Of a DNA stretch of 64,000 nucleotides, positions 21,353 to 33,844 are shown in pieces. The notes below the pieces were generated by a model that saw only the letters and a program-made list of their open reading frames with translations, was not told the DNA's origin and did no database searches. The stretch spans positions 124,001 to 188,000 of the forward strand of contig JAKLMB010000036.1 of NCBI GenBank assembly GCA_022813625.1. Direction: 5' to 3'. How positions within the stretch are numbered: position 1 is the stretch's first letter; every line of letters starts with the position of its first letter. Source of the DNA: Aaosphaeria pasadenensis (lineage: Eukaryota > Ascomycota > Dothideomycetes > Pleosporales). The position numbers were made by a program, and so were the translations under genes.

Positions 21353-23685
21353 CTATGTTAGGACGTCCCTTCGAACGTTGATAAAAGCTCCAGGCCCACC
21401 GTCTTCGGCCAGCTCATTCACTAAGGCCTCTGTCTGTTGTGTAAGACGTTCCAATGTTGCTCGGGAGTTTTTGCCGAGAGAAACTGGGACGATCATGTTA
21501 GTGCCAATATATGTGTGAGGGAGATGTAGTTGACTTTGCGGGATGGGGAGGCCTGGCGTTCAAACTTACCAAGAATGGCGCTGTTCAGCTCCTCCGCTAC
21601 AGGGACCCGACCACTCACATCCAGCAACGGAGCCAACGCCGACTCTGCCGCATTTTCGTAGGCGATCAGTGCGAAGGTATCCTCCAGAGCTCTCTTAACT
21701 TCTCTTCTCGGATCGTTGTGGAATTCCTGGCGAAGTTCCATGCCGTAGGCGATAGCCCTGCTCGTTAGCTCGCGCAATTTTTGTTGGTGGACCTCTGGAT
21801 CTTCGTCATCGTCGTCATCCACGTTCATGTTCTCTGCCCCGATGTTCCATGAGCCATTGTGGACGCCGAGCTGCTCGTCGAGCTCCATCTCGAAGTCATA
21901 CTCGTCGTTGTGTCCGTTGGATGCGGTTGAACGCTTGGAAGGGGGTGTAGGAATGATTTGGTTTCGTTTCGAGGCAAGGTCATTAGTGACTCTGATCATC
22001 TCGATGAATTTCCGGCATCGTAGTTTGAAATATATGTTCTCGTTGTTTTGGAGAACTGACGGATAGTAGGCATTGGTGTGCTTCAGCGCCTTATCGATGT
22101 CACCTTCCAATATTGCGGCGCGGATCTCTGTTCGGGCCTATTAGAATGCAAACTCCAAGGGTGCGTAGTCACGATTCAGACAACTCACTTTGCCGGTTTA
22201 TCGCGTCGACATCCTCCTCTACCTCAATGTAGGAAAGATCGGCGTCCTCGTTGGCCAATGCCTGCGATTCTTCTGCAACCTCTTCTTGAAAGGCGCGTGC
22301 GGTTTCCACATAACCATCATGTGCAAGGTATTGGCTGACAAGACTGTGTATGAATGCGGTCTCGTCAAAAGGCGATTTGTCCTTCTCTGTCCGCGGGGGT
22401 GCTTTGACAGCTGCAATCTCCCTCTGTATTTCTGCCTTCTCGGCCTGCTGCGTGTCAACTACTACTTTCGAAGAGTATCGGAACAGTCTTAGTCTTGCTT
22501 ACCTGGACCATCTTGTCAATGTCGAAGAGGAACGGTTCCTGTCCGAAATTCACCCTCAGCGTTTCCCCATTCTTCTTCATGCCCACGGTCGGATACCATG
22601 AAAGGTTTGGTTTGATGTCTTTGAAGGGTTCACCTAGATATTGTGAGCGACTTGCATGCAGGTTTGCCGTCTTGACCTACCCAAGAAATGGCCATTCCTT
22701 GTGAAGAACGCAGTGCCCTTCCGGAAATTGACACCACATCCAATCACATCAAGCGTCCCGAACTTGGGTCCAAATGGCTTTCCCGAGGTGGTGTTGCTGT
22801 AAGAGTACCCGTCGTCGCCGTGGTACGCGAAAGAGTCCGGCTCCCAGCCTGGTATCCTGCTAAGAACGACCTTTGGTCCAGTAAATCCGATGCCAATCAT
22901 TCTACTCAAAGGTGGTCAGCGTGTAGTGCGTTGCGTGTGGTGGATCATTCTTACCCATCTTTACCCTTGGCGACGATAGTCACTTCGAAGTAATAGATTC
23001 CGCCTTGCCGTGGCATGGGATGGTCTGCCCGGATCGAACCAGCTTCATCGTTGCTCTTGGGTGTAGGACCAGTAAACTTGGTCTGCAGTCCACCTTCATC
23101 CACGTCCAGCGTCGGGTACATGTCCGCCTCGTTCCACCTCGTAGGCCATGATGTTACTTGATCATCCACGTAGACGGGCGCGCGTTCTATTATCTCATGG
23201 CTCAACCCCCGATGGGATGGTACCATCTTGTGAAGATTGACACTGCTGGAACTTGTTGAGAGCGATCCAGCGATCGACGATTGTGTTGACCTGAGCTCTC
23301 TCTGTGCAGCCACCTTCGCTTTATATGCTTCCTCGACCCTCTCTGCGTACTTCGATCCTCTCAAATATGACGGCACGAAAAAGGGAGGCAGTGGCCCATC
23401 CTGGCCTGTCGGGCCCGATCCGTGCAGGTATCCAAAATGGCTGGAGTAGGAGGGTAATGGACCTCCGCGTCCCCATGATGTAGACATGTTGGTGTTGTAT
23501 CCATCCGTATCCAGCGAGCGCGAGAGGTGACGTGACGACTGGGCGGTCGCTTGTGTAGGATAGGAGCCGGAGCTGGAGTTATTGTTGGCGAGATGCGAGA
23601 ATGCGCCGGAGCGAGTTGGGGCAGAGCCTTGCGGCTGGCCGCTGTTGCCTGCAGCAACTGAAGCGTACGAGGACCTTCGAAACAT
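21353..23685 (-). CDS. VID30: RanBPM-type SPRY-LisH-CTLH-CRA protein, Vid30/Gid1 homologue
   Basis: Six exons (23685-22955, 22901-22681, 22633-22503, 22447-22189, 22127-21570, 21483-21353) encode 676 residues. The order is a Ser-rich low-complexity N-terminus, a SPRY domain (about 215-345, with GIGFTGPKV, AYHGDDGYSY and the NFGQEPFLFDI end), a LisH motif (about 389-421, HSLVSQYLAHDGYVETARAF), CTLH (about 449-500, ILEGDIDKALKH) and a CRA-type helical end, with an acidic DVDDDDDEDPE loop between. This is the architecture of RanBP9/10 and yeast Vid30/Gid1, the scaffold of the GID/CTLH ubiquitin ligase that degrades gluconeogenic enzymes when glucose returns. I start at MFRRSSYASVAAG; an in-frame upstream ATG at 23742 would add 19 residues. 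The RING subunit Rmd5 is encoded at 47964. Confidence 0.9.
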
Positions 23686-24820
23686 GGTGGCGGAGAGGTA
23701 GGTAAGAAAGATGTTGAGCGATGAGGTAGATGCAAGAACCACCTGGGTGTCTGCGGCTTCGGCAGGGGGGACCGGCGTGAGGTTCCTACGCGGAGGATCT
23801 ATGGAGTTTCAGGCGCTCGTCCGTATGAATGAATGAATGAATGAAGGCAGATCTGGGTAGGTGCTAGTATGGCTCTCAGGAAAACAAACTACAAGACGGT
23901 TGGCGAACGTGTATGGTGACGTGCTGTCCGGCGCTCGGCTGCTCGATCGTTCGTCGGCCACGGCGACGGCAACGATAGGAAGATCCTTAATCAACGACTG
24001 TGGCACGCGATTCCTGGTGCCGTGGACGCAAATGCATTCATTGTTCACGCAAAATAATCAGGTTGTGGTGGGTGGTTGTTGGTGATTGTTGTAAGTAGAG
24101 GTGTACATGCAGTCTAGAAGCTACGGACGAGGTGCTCCATGCCGAAGCGGCGGTCTCTCCCCGCATTTGGCCGTGCAAGCTCGCGATAACGACATGCACC
24201 CCAGCATCACCAAATGTTGCCAAACTAACATGACTCTAGAAAATTTGATTTCTTATCAAAGACCTTTACTCGTGTCTCGCAGAATTTTGAAATACAGATA
24301 TGATATGCTTTCTTTTTCCAATGACGCAGCCTGCATTACCAATGCAGCTGGTTGCTGGTCAGGCCTCTTCGCAAATCCTACTGTCACGCGCCCCTACGCG
24401 CTTGACTATCGATCAAAAACCCAGGCGCCATGCTTGGGAATATCCCAATGATCCCGCCCGTATCCTGTCCCTCTAACGCCCGATATGCTTGATAATTGAA
24501 AACTAGAAACACAAGGTTGGAGAAAAGAAAATTTCCAAAGTAGACAGCCTCCCCATGGCACATGCCCAATGAAGATGAAGAAAAGAGAAAGGAACATATG
24601 CCGCCTCTGACGTTCGAACAACCATATGCAATGCGAAGTTCAGGCTGGCAATGAGATAAGCGAATGCTATTACGTATAATATAACTGGGGCGGGTCAGTA
24701 TTTGTGATGGGAGAGCCATATGCCGATTGTAGGGTCAGGCGCTCGTCGCATTGAGCGACATCTGAAGGGCACATGGTGAGACTGACTTGAAAGACGGGCA
24801 GGTGGGTGGGTGCTGATCAT
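23686..24820. other. Intergenic; Vid30 promoter side, TGAA microsatellite
   Basis: About 1.1 kb. The left part is the leader/promoter of the minus-strand Vid30-like gene and includes a TGAA tetranucleotide run (about 23826-23845). The right part is the 3' flank of the Ies4-like gene. No other gene recognised. Confidence 0.5.
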
Positions 24821-25808
24821 CTAGGATGCAGCAGCAACGGGAGCCGGAGAGCTGGTGATGCCATTGGGAAGCGGGGGTACCGGAGTGCCAGTATCACCGG
24901 GGAGGCCGCTGTTGTCGCTGATGGCACTCGTCTCGTCCTTGACCTTCGTGTCACTTGAGCCCGGGCTATCACTCTTGACATCCTCAGAGAAAGCAGCGAT
25001 CTTCTTGGGTGCTCGCCAGGTCGGGACGTCCCAGCTAACGCCAGTGAAACTACGCAGCTGGAATCCCTTCTTCTCCCATTTGCGCGTGGGCTTGCCAGTG
25101 CGATCAAGCGCGCGAAGACCTGCATTGATGGCGCCCTGGTTGGCCTTGGGGCCGAGTTTCTGGATGGGATTGGGGATCGCGAATGGGCCTTTGTTGTTGG
25201 GGTCATTGATCATGTCGCCGCTGGGATGATGTTAGTATCTAACCATGAGGTAACAGGGCGAAAAGATTGGTGGAGTGCTGCAGTGATGATAATAGGGTAG
25301 GCATGAGAAAGGAAACATGGATAGCGACAGCGTGGCACACTGGAGCAATCGCAGCGGCAATTGTGCTTTGTGTAATGGGTGATGCGTAATGTGTGCTGAG
25401 GTGTTGGGCACGACGTCCTGGTACTTACAGTTTCTGCTTCTTCTTTGGACCTGGCTTGCCCCTTGGCTTGGGTAACCCATCTGGCGTACTGGCAGAGGGA
25501 GTTTTCTTGCCAGCCGACTTGAGGCCAGGGGCGCCCTTGCGCTTTTGTCCTGCGACCGGCGGTGCCAGACTACTTGACGGTGTGCTTGCGCCATTCATGG
25601 CAGCAGGTGTTGAGGCCGAATCGGCGGCAGTGTCGGAAGGCGCTGGCTCGACGATGGGAGGTACGGGCGCATCGGAGGGCGATGGCGAGGATGACGAAGA
25701 TGATGAAGATTGTTTGGCGGATGAGGTCGGGGTGTGAGGAAACTTGGAGAGTTGGTCGGGGGACAATTTGAGGATGGCGATCCTTGACTTGGCCGGCTTG
25801 GACGCCAT
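24821..25808 (-). CDS. INO80 chromatin-remodelling complex subunit Ies4-like
   Basis: Two exons (25808-25429 and 25220-24821) separated by a 208 nt intron encode 259 residues. The first half carries a Ser/Pro/Thr-rich disordered segment and a KPRGKPGPKKKQKL basic stretch like an AT-hook or nuclear signal. The second half has KLGPKANQGAINAGLRALDR followed by TGKPTRKWEKKGFQLRSFTG and the SWDVPTWRAP segment. These match my memory of the fungal domain of unknown function now linked to INO80 subunit Ies4, a nuclear protein of the ATP-dependent remodeller. The intron falls between the two conserved parts and is much longer than others here. Gene identity rests on family memory and should be treated as probable. 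Confidence 0.7.
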
Positions 25809-26600
25809 GGTCGCCGAACCCAAGCTGGTTTGGAGGTGGAGCGTAGTGTGTATGTAGTGCGCGTAGTGCGAAGGGTTGGAAGTTGTTGGAGCGACAAGGA
25901 CGTGCGACAGCGAGGTGGTGTTGTCAAATGTAAAAGTTTCTGACGACGAGGGTTTGTTGGTGGTGAGGAGATGAAGGTGGTGATGGAAGTGGATGGAGGA
26001 GTGAGAGGGGGCGTGGTCGAGACGAAGGGTTTTTGAGTTGTTGCGTGTCTTTTGGGTCTTAGGGTTTCCTTGTGACTGGGTTGGTTGTGTGCGGGTGAAG
26101 GCCAAACACGGTGCGCAGGTGAGTTCAGTCAGTAACCGTGGTAGTAGTGGTAGTGGTACCTATTTGAGGTCGGGTGGTGTATCGCAGTGGACGGCGGTGA
26201 TGATGTGAAGTGAGGTATGATGAATGATGAAGGGGGAATGAGGATGGAAGTGGAAGTGGATGGTTGAGGGAATGGTTGAGGGCCATCGGGGTTGAGAAAG
26301 TTTAGATGGGCCTGGCTGAGGCCCGGGTGGTGGGAGTGTGGTTCGCATTGAGGGCGTCGGTTCATCTCTCGCACTCTCACTGCTCTGGCTTTGGCTCTGG
26401 CTTTGCTGCGACGGGGACGACGGGAGGAGTGTAGTTACGAGTAGCGACTGGTAGGGGTACAGACCCGGTCACGTGATGGCCTAGTATCGCTTAACCTCTT
26501 GGCACTAATCCTAATCCGGCTCCGACTTGTCCTCACCTTCTCTCTCTCCTACACTTGGGGTATCTCGATACACTCGGGATACTCTCCTACTCCTGTCTGC

Positions 26601-26625
26601 ATCTCATCTCATCTCATCTCATCTC
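26601..26625 (+). repeat. Pentanucleotide microsatellite (ATCTC)5
   Basis: Five perfect head-to-tail copies in a pyrimidine-rich region upstream of the Ies4-like gene. Confidence 0.9.
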
Positions 26626-27215
26626 ATTCCCGTAGTTATCTATTCAATTATTCTTTTCATCATTTGTCTGTTTCCATCGTTGTTCCTGCTCTGTCAAGCA
26701 GTCGATTGATGACGTCCCACCTTCCACCGCTCGGCTGGCGGATGGTGTCTGTCTGATGAGCTACCAACTAATCAACCTAATCCCTAGTCATTCCACAAGC
26801 TTCCTTCCTACCATCATCAACTAAGAATCATGGTTTTTTCTTCCTTTCCTCCATCTGGCACCGTAGCATAGCCTTAGTATTCATTCATCTCATAAGACGA
26901 TTACATGGAATTCGTATCTCCGAATAAGTAATGCCTAGCATCGAGTAACGGTGATGCTCACTCAGATGGTGATGATGAAGGTGCCTCCTCATTAGCCATC
27001 ATCGCCAGGGCTTCCACTTATTGTTCCAGCTCTCCATGACCCTCATTCCTCGTCCCTGCTTCTCTGATACTCTCTCTTCATTATCCGACCCACCGCAACA
27101 AAGCCGCGCACCCCATCCATCATCCATCATCCCTTACCGACTCTTCGCCACATGAAAATCAAAAATACCAACCAGCCATCTTCATCTCTCTGCTCCCGCT
27201 ATCTGCACATCCATG

Positions 27216-27234
27216 CACACACACACACACACAC
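27216..27234 (+). repeat. CA dinucleotide microsatellite
   Basis: About nine CA units in the long intergenic region. Confidence 0.9.
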
Positions 27235-28168
27235 GCATGTTTCCGTGCCCCCCAATCCGCCTCGTCTCATCACAATCACAGGCACGACAACAAACAAAGC
27301 CTCCCCCCCGTCCTTTGTCCCTGTCTTTCTTCCCCTTACATCCCATCCTCTCAACCTCCAAGCACAACACTCCGTACCATAACAAACAAACCCAACCTAC
27401 CTCCTACGCAGTAGTTACCCTCTACCTACTCGGTAGTGCCGTCCATCTATCTATCCAGTAGCCCCTAACTACCCCGTACCTTAATAAAGAAACAAAAGAA
27501 AGACCAGACAAGACTCCCCAATCCCAAGCACTCCGTAGACGAATAGAATAGGCCAATTAACCCCTCGACATTCTCTCTATTTTGGGGGATCCTCTGGGGG
27601 GCGGGACGGCGAGCATCTCGATTTCAACCCCCAAAAAAAAGCGCGCCACACATACCTGCTGCGCTACGCTGTGCTGCGCGCGCGAGAGGCGAGTGAGGGC
27701 GCGCGCGACACAAGATGAACATGGACGTGAGCGTGGGAAAAAGCAATTACTGTTCCTAATGAGGACTAGCGTGAGAGTTCTTCTGTTGGGTGCTGCACGT
27801 GATATAAAAGTGACACGTGACTGTTTAAGGATCTGTAGTGAAGGGATGAGGAGGGTGGAGGTGCGTTTTTGCGTATTGATGTTTCTCTTAGATCAAGTGG
27901 ATGTGTTGGTGGGTTCAATGGTGTTGGGTTAGGTACCTGAGTGCCTACCTGGGTGGGTGAGATGATATGGAGGAGAAGAGGAGCGGGGGTGTGAGCAGAA
28001 CTAAACGACCACTACGACTAACAAATACCCGTTTTCAGAATGTATTACGAAGTGATTTGTGGACTTGTCAAGTGAAAACCCTTTTCGGCCCTCGAGGCAA
28101 CACAGTACTTTCAGTTGGGCATGGTGTATGTTGAAGATGTGACGGTAATGTAGGTGATGTATCTTAAT

Positions 28169-28198
28169 CTACCTATGTGTGTACCTGTAGATAGGTAG
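28169..28198. repeat. Perfect 8 bp inverted repeat
   Basis: Arms CTACCTAT and ATAGGTAG with a 14 nt loop. Could form a hairpin; function unknown, chance is quite possible. Confidence 0.6.
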
Positions 28199-28842
28199 GT
28201 TTGAATGCTAGTAACCCGTCGACCAACTAAGCACATATTCTGATCATTCTAGCCTCATCCTCTCCACATCTCTCTCGTTTCGTCCCCGTCCGTCATGCAT
28301 GTGGAGGATGGGAATTGTATCCCGACACTTCCAGCAAGCGGATAACAAAAAAGAAAAGGTAATAACAATCTTTGCAGGAGCTCCTCCCTCGCTATCTGAT
28401 GTAACATAATAAAGAATCGATTTAGATCGGCCGCCCAATGATTCGCATCGTCTTAATAACGAGGAACAAACAAAACAGAAAAGGAAAAGCAGAAATCCAC
28501 ACACGCGAGTACGCCAAAGAGGGAGAAAAAGCAACTTAGTCGGGGAGACTGGGGAATCTGGAGCGAGAAAAAGGAACTTATTGTTGGTGGTCATGTCGTT
28601 GGAGTCGTGTCTGAGCAGGGTATGTTTGGTTGAAAGGAGAAAGCCGCCGGTGAGGTGCAAGGAAAGATTAGGGAGTGTGTGTACGTCTATGAGTCGTTGG
28701 ACTTGACTGAAGAGGATAGAAAAAGAAAGGGTAGTGAGAGGTGGGAAGGTATGGTTCGGTCAGAGGCGGAAGAGAGGTTAAACAGCTTTTGGATGGTGTA
28801 GGTAGGTCAGTCGGATGAAGGGCGACGTTCAATGTTCATTCT

Positions 28843-29595
28843 TCACATCTCAGTCCAGTGCATCGTCTCGATACGCTCCATTTCTGGGTGTTCTCGCCGT
28901 CGGCGTTGGGCCCTCTTCTCGGTGCCGGAGCCCTTTCGCTTCAGCATCGACTTGAAGCCCTTTGCAATCTTGCCAAAGGGTGCGATGCCCGACAACGTGT
29001 CGTTCGACCTGTTCTTCTCCTCATTCTTCTCGTCCGAGGACTCTTCTTCCATTGTCGAGTCCTCCTTGTGGTAGTAAACGGGCATAGGCAGCACGGGATG
29101 AGATGAGAGTGAGGCACTGGGCGTGATCTCTCTGGCCACTAGGTGAAGCGATTTGGTGCTTTCCTTCCTGGCATGCTGGACAGGAACTGGTGAAGGAGTA
29201 CGACTCGGTCTTCGCAGTGATGATGCCCTCGCAGCCCACTCAGACTCTGATGTCGCCGAGGGTCCTGGCGACAGCAACACTATGGTCGAGCCATCCCAAC
29301 CCCAACCTGCCCGCGGTGAGTAGGCAGGCGTAGATGGTGTTGAGTCTATGAATGTCTCGATAGACCTGGCGGACATTGGTGGAGGAGACATCATGGATAG
29401 TGACATCGGGGTAGACGGTCGAGAGCTTGCTAGGAGATTGATGGGCGGGGGAATGGAAGAGAATCGGTGGGGGCCATCGCGAGCCTTCGGCAGCCCGTGA
29501 GGAGACAAAGGCGTGAAGAGCCTACTCTTCGTCGTGTCCATGGATGAGTCGGATCTTGGCGATAGAGATCGGGGAGAGAGCATGGTGGAGTCCAT
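28843..29595 (-). CDS. Hypothetical Ser/Pro-rich protein with basic C-terminus
   Basis: A single exon of 250 residues. The first two thirds are rich in Ser, Pro and Thr with many SP/TP sites (for example SPRSLSPRSD), which suggests a disordered, phosphorylated protein. One ordered-looking patch is AGWGWDGSTIVLLSP. The C-terminal third has an acidic run (EEESSDEKNEEKN) followed by a basic segment ending KSMLKRKGSGTEKRAQRRRR, a possible nuclear signal or membrane-binding stretch. I do not recognise the family. The start ATG at 29595 is followed by further in-frame Met residues, so a shorter start is possible. Confidence 0.65.
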   Translation of the reverse strand: MDSTMLSPRSLSPRSDSSMDTTKSRLFTPLSPHGLPKARDGPHRFSSIPPPINLLASSRPSTPMSLSMMSPPPMSARSIETFIDSTPSTPAYSPRAGWGWDGSTIVLLSPGPSATSESEWAARASSLRRPSRTPSPVPVQHARKESTKSLHLVAREITPSASLSSHPVLPMPVYYHKEDSTMEEESSDEKNEEKNRSNDTLSGIAPFGKIAKGFKSMLKRKGSGTEKRAQRRRREHPEMERIETMHWTEM

Positions 29596-32203
29596 TGTAT
29601 TCCTTGGTCTGTCCTATCGAGGTAGACTGGATTCCTAATCTTGAATCGAGGAAGGAGAAAGGAGCAAGGCTGTGTGCAATGCTCTCAAGGCTACGAAGTG
29701 TATAAGAACGCTCTGAGCGAGGCGAGCAAGGCAGAAGGAAGTAAGAAGTACCGTAAGCAAATGCAAACAAAACAAGAAACTGCGCCTCCAGGAAACAGAT
29801 TGGAACTGAGGAGAAAGGCAGAGGTGTGTGTGTGTCACCAGGCATACATTGACGCCTGCAGCCGACATCTCGATATATGACCCGCGTGCTGTGCCTCAAG
29901 ATGAGCCAGAAGGTGTGTACGCCCAGTACCGACAGTCTGGATAGTGCAAACGGGTACTAATGAACCAACAAAGACGTGGAGCTCTGACAGGTCTAGTGAG
30001 AGGAAGCAGTATGGCGCCGTCGTGTTGTCTCATTCGCCGTACATGCACGTAAAAGTAGTGCATTTGCCTACTTCATAGTAGGCAGGTAGGGCTGGAGGGC
30101 CAAAGGGAGATGATGAAGCCTGTGAGGGTGGAGTGCTGGGGTTGTGTGATATACGTGCTAACCCATTTCATGTCGAGGCGCTTAAACATCGACCTCTGAT
30201 TTGCGAGTATAAACAGCCGCTCGCCATATTTTGCTGATCTCAGTTCATCCGGCCCGCAGCGGCTGGACGTTTGAAGGACGTGGCCGTTTGTCACTATTGT
30301 TAACCCACCTAGCGACTAGATTCTTCCCTTTGTGAGTGGAGTGTCTTGTAGGGGGGGCATGCTATATGTAGTTGGACGTAATCGGTGTAGCTACGATGGC
30401 GTGGTTGAGATTATCGGGGGAATCGCCCATTGGTCGCAGCGCTTGAGATCATCACGCCAATTGACAGGCAATCTTACTGAGGGCATAAGTTAGCCGTGTG
30501 GTGTACGAAGTACTTTGTATGCGTTCAGCAGGCACAGTCCTAGCAAGAGGAGAGGGCATGAGAGTGGGTGCTGAGCTAAGATCAACAGGCGTAGGTTGAC
30601 TACGAATGTTTCCCCCCAAAGCTGATTTCGCCTTGACCTCGCTCCACCAGTTCTTTGGCCCCAGTGCACGAACCAATTCGAAAATACGCCCAGTCAGTGG
30701 TTCATCATCTGTCCCCTCGATGAGAACTTCTCTTCAGGTATAACAAACAGAAAAGAATTCCTTGACTTGTGGGAGATGCACAGCAGCATGGATGGGACGG
30801 TCAACCAGGTCATTTCTCCCTCCCCGAGGCCCTAAACTCGTCCAGGTCGAGCAAAGTGGACAGTCATATGCACCACGACCATCTTTACCAGCCCTGGATC
30901 ATCTGCGCCGTGGAATAGCATGATTTAAGCGCTGTACTGCAGACGCACGGCGAAGCCATCCACCATGCCCACGTTATTCCTCATGCAGCTTAGTCGATGG
31001 CACGAAGCAGAACGACAAACGAGCGGTGGTCTGTACTGTGAGAAGTGGCAAGGTAAGTCAAACACTACCAGGCGCGGAAGAGAGCCGATGCTGGCAGGTT
31101 GCAAAAAAGAGGAGACAGTACTTTGGCCGTGAGGTAGGGTACCAAACATCGTACTGTATACGGTATGCTGTGGAGACGCGACTTGCAGCCACAACCGCTT
31201 GAGCAACAAGACAGCGCGTTAAGCAAGGCTACGCCTAATGACCTAGCATTAGATATGCTAAGACTTCGCGGCGAATTGGGTACGATAACCAAGAGCTCAG
31301 TCGTCATGTGTGTGGTCGTGCACATCCTCGGAGAAGATGTGTTGGAGGGAGGAGGGTGGGAGGTATTCATTGAGAAAAGAGCGCTAGTCCAGTAATGGCA
31401 AGGCGATGGTTAAGCCTCAGAACGGGAGTTCAACGTCAAACGTGATCCCAGAGATATCGTAACAGTTCAAACAAACAGACGCATCATTCGTACTCCAATA
31501 TGTTGGTTTCGAATATATCCTCATCTTGTTGACCTCTAAAGAAGCGATTCGAATCCATGTGCTCGATTTAGCTATTCATTGCCAGGGAAACAACGTCCTC
31601 TTGTATCATGCCTTGAGAGGACCACTTCTGAAGACTATCAACGATGCTACCTTGCCAATCTGTGTTGGAAGTTCTCCGAAGATGAATTGTAACATTCCTT
31701 TTCCTATGCGGGGCTGTGGTCATAAGAAATGAGCGCTAATGTTTGGTCGTCATCGGATCGCTAGGAGCATTCCACGAGACGAACGAAACAACAACCCTTC
31801 ACGACCCAAGCCAGGTGCAACAGCCTCGTCTCGAAATTAGAAGCTCACGGGGTTGACTAGATTTAGAAAAAGCCTGAAATGGCTTCTATAGTTGCGTGCA
31901 AGAACCATCCAATTCTTGGTTTGGCTATTAGAACTCGCTCAATGTGTTCTAGCTCGTCAGTCCAATATCGAGAGCTTTTCATTCCTCCAAACCCCTTGCA
32001 ATATGCCACTTAGGCTCGTACAAGCACACGCATGTGGTGTTGTGCTCATTCCTGTGCTTTGGGGTGTTGTGGGTTGGACAGAGAATCAACGCTAGATCAC
32101 TGAAATCCGAGCTATATTAAATGCCTTTCACCCTAAGTCGAACATGTCCCAACAGCCGCTCCTTCTATCACGTTCTTTCCTGCATTACTGTCTCTCCTTA
32201 AAG
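29596..32203. other. Intergenic, no gene recognised
   Basis: A 2.6 kb stretch. The left end is the promoter of the minus-strand Ser/Pro-rich gene; the right end leads into the PhiA-like gene. Only short frames without motifs are present. A short hairpin (GCCTAC/GTAGGC arms, 6 nt loop) occurs near 30066-30083. Confidence 0.5.
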
Positions 32204-33376
32204 ATGAGGATCACGGTGGCCTTCGTCCTCTCCCTCATTGGCGCCGGCAGCGCTTCGAACATTGTCGCTCGGGGTGGCTACGATGGCTGGAAGCCTAAAA
32301 CCAAAGAGCCACATTTCTTCCAGCTGAAGGTTGACGAATATGAGTATTGTTCCACTTACAATATTGACTCGGCTGCTTCTGAAGTCGATCTCACTTCTTC
32401 TTCCTCTTCTCTTGTTGAACAGGCTGCCCAGGCTGCTGCCGCTGCCGCTGCCGCCGCCGCGGCTCCTCCAGGTGCCGTACTTCCAGGTGTACTTCCAGGT
32501 GTACTTCCAGGTGTACTTCCAGGTGTACTTCCAGGTGTTGAGGACATAGTTGAATCTGTGCTTCCAGTTGCTGCGCCTCTTGTTTCCGTAGTTGCTTCAG
32601 TTGCCGCCCCGATTGTTGGCACACCAGCTGCGGCGGCTCCTCCAGCTAGCACTCCTGTGACGCCCGCCGCCGGCGTTGGAGCCCTCCCAGCCCCACCAAC
32701 GAAGCGTCAGTTCCAAGCAAACGGCTTGACGAATACCAATACCTACTTCTGCTTCAAGAACTATGCCATTAGGCTGAACAAAGGGGTGGTGATCGCCACA
32801 CCTTACAGCAAATTCTGGGATCCCCCATTGGCAACCTTCTTCGTCGATGACGATACCCAGCTGTACACTGTAAGATTATCCTGAGATTACCCAAATTGAT
32901 GATGCTGATTATCATTCTAGGTCAGCAAGAAACCTCTCCAGCTGTACGTAGATGCTGTTACAGGGCAATTGAAATACACGAGAGTCGGATGGTTGCCACC
33001 AAATTCCATCTCAATCAGCTTCTACCACACTGGTGACAACCCACTTAGCATAGTCAATGGCAACAGTCCATCTCTCTTGACATGGCCAAGCACACCTGGC
33101 ATTGCTATTGACGATGGAACCTGGCAGCTCTGCCCTGACGGAAGCACCGGCCAATTCACTGTTTACGTCAACAAATATAATTTCGAGTCCCAAGGTACCA
33201 CCAAGACAGGATGCTTCGAAAGGAAGCTGGCAGCTGTCAATGCCAATCCGTGGAAGAAGAAGAGCCACCATGACTATGGTCATCGCAAGTACAACGATGG
33301 TTATGAAGAGAAGGATTACGGATATGACAGCGGTTACGACAATGAGTACGGCGACAAGTATGATAAGGACTACTAG
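32204..33376 (+). CDS. Secreted cell wall protein, PhiA-like, with LPGV repeats
   Basis: Two exons (32204-32869 and 32921-33376) encode 373 residues. The start at MRITVAFVLSLIGAGSAS gives a clear signal peptide; an upstream in-frame ATG at 32144 would mask it. After an N-terminal module with HFFQLKVDEYEYC comes a run of 11 Ala, five LPGV units coded by perfect 12 bp repeats, and an Ala/Pro/Val-rich linker. The C-terminal module (LQLYVDAVTGQLKYTRVGW, then a DDGTWQLCPDG segment) resembles fungal PhiA-type cell wall proteins, known from phialide and spore development in Aspergillus. A KR site at about residue 170 could be a Kex2 cut. The Tyr/Asp/Gly-rich tail (DYGYDSGYDNEYGDKYDK) is unusual. Family assignment is moderate. 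Confidence 0.75.
32479..32538 (+). repeat. 12 bp tandem repeat coding LPGV, five copies
   Basis: Unit ACTTCCAGGTGT repeated five times without error inside the PhiA-like gene, giving the peptide LPGV five times. Such coding repeats often vary in number between strains. Confidence 0.95.
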
Positions 33377-33844
33377 TAAACTCACCCAACTGTGTTCGAC
33401 ATCCCTCTCGCCGGGGATCATGCATAGAGGGCGCAGGTCTTTTCACATACACACTTTGGCACTTGCTCGTTTGGCTTACTCGTAATCACTCCCTGTCTTC
33501 TCTACAATCTTACCGAGTCTTGTATCTTAGCTTCAAATTGAATACTGGTCTCTTTGATATACTCGGTCTATTGTATTTGATACTTAAATCTTCATATTGT
33601 CTCTCACAGTTATTCCTGTAACCTAACCACTGACCAGGTCGGTCAGTTGATTGGTTGGTTGGTTGTAACGAAGGTGAAGGAGACGCGCAATGACATTTTT
33701 TTCCTCTTCGCGTCTTCACATCCAGTTCTCTCTCCCATCCTTCACTAGCCCTCTCTTTACCACCTGCCTCTCCGCTTCTTCTTCTACTGTTCTCATCCAC
33801 GTTGCAAAGTTGATTCACGGAGAGCCCGTCAACTCATATCCAAA
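33377..33844. other. Intergenic
   Basis: About 470 bp with the 3' end of the PhiA-like gene and the promoter of the next plus-strand gene. A short GGTT tandem run (about 33650-33663) and a CT-rich stretch before the start codon are the only visible structure. Confidence 0.5.

Larger units (their letters stand above)
25809..28842. other. Long intergenic region with microsatellites
   Basis: Three kilobases with no recognisable gene. It holds the promoter of the Ies4-like gene, several pyrimidine-rich tracts, a pentanucleotide ATCTC run at 26601-26625, a CA dinucleotide run at about 27216-27234 and a perfect 8 bp hairpin at 28169-28198. Open frames present are short and low-complexity. A non-coding RNA or long leader cannot be excluded. 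Confidence 0.5.

Noticed and set aside
31540..31560. B-box-like GATTCGAATCC, possible tRNA
   Set aside because: No cloverleaf, A box or acceptor stem could be drawn around it.
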